In this document: positions 62,470-64,000 of the stretch, in pieces | Numbering within the stretch: the stretch's first letter is position 1 | Layout of the letters: each line of letters opens with the position of its first letter | Source: Candidatus Leptovillus gracilis | GTDB taxonomy: Bacteria; Chloroflexota; Anaerolineae; Promineifilales; Promineifilaceae | Length of the DNA stretch: 64,000 bases | Reading direction: 5' to 3' | Assembly (NCBI GenBank): GCA_016716065.1 | Contig: JADJXA010000016.1 | Coordinates: 1 to 64,000, forward strand | Translations under genes and position numbers: made by a program | The notes under the pieces: generated by a model | Databases searched by the model: none | What the model was told of the DNA's origin: nothing | What the model saw: the letters and a program-made list of their open reading frames with translations, nothing else

Positions 62470-62507
62470 CTGTCTCGCTCCGCTTATCGGCAGTGTGGGC
62501 GAGACAG
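62470..62507 (+). terminator. Hairpin after the secreted protein gene
   Basis: CTGTCTCGC and GCGAGACAG (9 bp) are separated by 20 nt just beyond the stop at 62450. No T-run. Includes the 16-mer GGGCGAGACAGCGCGG also seen near 12078. Confidence 0.45.
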
Positions 62508-63039
62508 CGCGGCGAGTAAGGAATTCGCATCTGAGGATGCGTTTGCTCCATTTTTGATGAGCGCTCACCAACGGGTATGCGCCAGACTGTCATGGAGAGG
62601 ATACAGGTAAAGGGGAACGGCCGTCTTCTAATCAAAGTTATAGTGGGGGAGACGTTTGGGGAGAAACGGCCGTTTCACACAAATGACGGCAGAAACATTT
62701 ACGGGCGCATATTGACTCTACGCCACCCTATTGCTCTACATATCCCCCGACTGGCGGATTTAAATACTACCTGACTGGCTGATGCAAGCGCGAATTGTTG
62801 GATGTATCCTTAATTTACGCCCCATACAATTTACCAGCGTTTGCAAAATGCTCCCCCAAATAAAACAACCCTGTTTTATTTAGCCATAGAATCCAATTAG
62901 ATTGTCAAACGTTCAACAAATAAATCGGTACTTTGTGGGCGGATGAATTTGCATTCCTACCAGACAGAAAACTGTCAGTATGTGACTGAAACATGGTCAA
63001 GGAGGCAGAAACTATCGAACCTAATCAAGAAGTATTGTC

Positions 63040-63160
63040 AACACGCTTTCCGGTCTGTCGTTCTTGCGGCTGTCGTTAAGCGTGTTTTCGTTAGTAAGCC
63101 TCTGAGAAATGAAAACCCAACCTCCCGGAGGTTTTCAGAGGCAACAACCTCCGGGAGGTT
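63040..63160 (+). promoter_or_regulatory. Leader with competing hairpins upstream of the solute-binding protein
   Basis: AACACGCTT..AAGCGTGTT (63040-63086); GCCTCTGA..TCAGAGGC (about 63098-63142); and AACCTCCCGGAGGTT with its exact inverse (63119-63133, 63146-63160), followed by TATTTTC. The second and third overlap and cannot form together. The last resembles a terminator/antiterminator pair. Regulation is inferred only. Confidence 0.5.
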
Positions 63161-63187
63161 TATTTTCAGTTTCAGAGGAGAAGGAAA

Positions 63188-64000
63188 ATGCACATCCAGA
63201 TCACCCTTTTACGTAGACTGTCTGTTTTACTGTTGGCCCTGGTGTTCGGCCTGGGCTTGTTGGTGGCTTGTGGGGGTGGCGCGACCCCTGAAGCGGCTGC
63301 GCCGGCTGCAGAAGAAGCAGCCGCCGTCGCTGACCAACCGGCAGCCACCGAACCGGCCGCGGCGGAACCGGTCGCAGAAGAGGCCGTGGCAATGGAAACT
63401 ACGGCGGGAACCATTCGCGTTTCTTCCGTAGCCGGAGCCATGCATGACGTGCTGGTCGGCCTGGCAGAACAATACATGGCGGAGAACCCCAACGTTCAGG
63501 TAACGGTGGAGGACGAGCCAGAGGGCGGTATTTTCCAGGCGCTCATCGCCGCTGGTAACCAGCCCGATCTGGTCATCACTTCCCTCGGCCCCGCACTGGG
63601 GCAAATGGCGTCTGATGACGCCGTGATTCCCCTGGAGAGCTTGCCCGACTTCCAACTGCTGCTGGATCAGGTGGATCCGGCAATTGTGGAACAATTCTCC
63701 GGCCATAACTACTACATCCCCATCGGCGCCGATGTCACCCTGATGATTTACAACAAACAACTCTTTGAACAGGCGGGCCTCGACCCGGAGAATCCGCCTG
63801 TAACCTGGGATGAATACCTGGCTGCAGCCGAAGCCATTGATGATCTGGGTAATGACATCTATGGCAACGTTTTTTGGAACGAGGCGTTGGCCTGGGGCGG
63901 GTGGTATTGGAATATGCTCCAGCCCATCTATCTCAACGGAAATAACGGTCAATGCCAACTTGTCAACCGACTCGGCACGGATATCACCTTTGACAATCCC
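63188..64000 (+). CDS. ABC sugar-type solute-binding lipoprotein, C-terminus outside window
   Basis: At least 271 residues, open to the window end. Signal and lipobox MHIQITLLRRLSVLLLALVF then GLGLLVACGGG. An Ala/Glu/Pro-rich linker (to about residue 65) precedes a family 1 solute-binding fold: LAEQYMAENPNVQVTVEDEP, ALIAAGNQPDLVITSLGPAL, IPIGADVTLMIYNKQLFEQAGLDPENPPVTWDEYLAAAEAI. GGAGAAGGAAA precedes ATG 63188. Binding-protein-dependent uptake of a sugar or oligosaccharide is likely; permease genes should lie downstream. The ligand is unknown. Confidence 0.9.
   Translation, partial: MHIQITLLRRLSVLLLALVFGLGLLVACGGGATPEAAAPAAEEAAAVADQPAATEPAAAEPVAEEAVAMETTAGTIRVSSVAGAMHDVLVGLAEQYMAENPNVQVTVEDEPEGGIFQALIAAGNQPDLVITSLGPALGQMASDDAVIPLESLPDFQLLLDQVDPAIVEQFSGHNYYIPIGADVTLMIYNKQLFEQAGLDPENPPVTWDEYLAAAEAIDDLGNDIYGNVFWNEALAWGGWYWNMLQPIYLNGNNGQCQLVNRLGTDITFDNP

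Larger units (their letters stand above)
62451..63187. other. Intergenic leader region before the solute-binding protein
   Basis: No gene supported in 737 bp. Holds a CTGTCTCGC hairpin (62470-62507), two motif copies (about 62617 and 62673), and a series of hairpins just before the next gene (63040-63160). Confidence 0.5.

Noticed and set aside
62943..63431. 162-codon frame before the solute-binding protein
   Set aside because: It crosses three hairpins and overlaps in another frame the lipoprotein gene, which has a signal peptide, lipobox and ribosome site.
1..64000. tRNA, rRNA and other structural RNA genes
   Set aside because: I looked in all gaps for T-arm motifs and rRNA-like sequence and found none that holds up.

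Overview
The window is bacterial, moderately GC-rich, and most likely from a Chloroflexota genome (Anaerolineae/Ardenticatenia-like). The lineage call is an inference. It rests on large SARP/NB-ARC/TPR regulators, long secreted Ig/NHL/beta-helix proteins ending in short LYLPV- or LLPV-type tails, a mannosylglycerate gene cluster, and many small Chloroflexota-style proteins. The most obvious genome-wide signature is the palindrome ACGGCCGT, usually AACGGCCGTT. I counted roughly 110 copies by eye, where chance predicts one or two.

Layout. 1-8.8 kb is an accessory region: a cut-off DUF262/HNH gene, a GIY-YIG nuclease gene between arrays of ATTCCCGCG..GGCGGGAAT repeats, a broken type I restriction hsdR, an IS66-type element with a perfect 8-bp target duplication but a frameshifted transposase, and several toxin-antitoxin loci (antitoxin/PIN, BrnT/BrnA, remnants). 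8.8-21 kb is housekeeping: alaS behind a textbook-looking attenuator, msrB, glycosyltransferases, tatD, a thioesterase, a phosphohexomutase, gmd, and murA with Asp in place of the fosfomycin-target Cys. 21-28 kb holds an ArsR/SRPBCC/UvrA-like operon diverging from a run of VOC, DHFR-like and DinB genes. 28-33 kb is a mannosylglycerate cluster: synthase, a GH38 hydrolase and phosphatase. 33.9-45 kb carries a lipoprotein, a 1652-residue secreted protein, a MazF-type toxin-antitoxin pair and a SARP regulator. 45-57 kb carries an ABC exporter, a Usp-DUF389 protein, menB (frameshifted), an alkyl sulfatase, membrane proteins and a SulP transporter. 57-61 kb is the sdhABCD operon, with a hexanucleotide microsatellite between sdhB and sdhC. 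61-64 kb has an RRM protein, a secreted protein and the start of a solute-binding lipoprotein.

The most interesting signal is upstream of alaS. A consensus promoter (TTGACA, 17 bp, TACTAT) reads into a 28-codon, apparently leaderless peptide with five consecutive Ala codons. Mutually exclusive hairpins follow, ending in a rho-independent terminator. This is the architecture of ribosome-mediated attenuation responding to alanyl-tRNA. Other notable points are a 180-bp MITE family with inverted ends GGCATGGTTCAT, terminators built from paired copies of the ACGGCCGT motif, and the Asp-type MurA.

Several genes (hsdR, the IS66 transposase, a lipoprotein gene and menB) are interrupted by single-base frameshifts. 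Some of these may be assembly errors rather than real decay.
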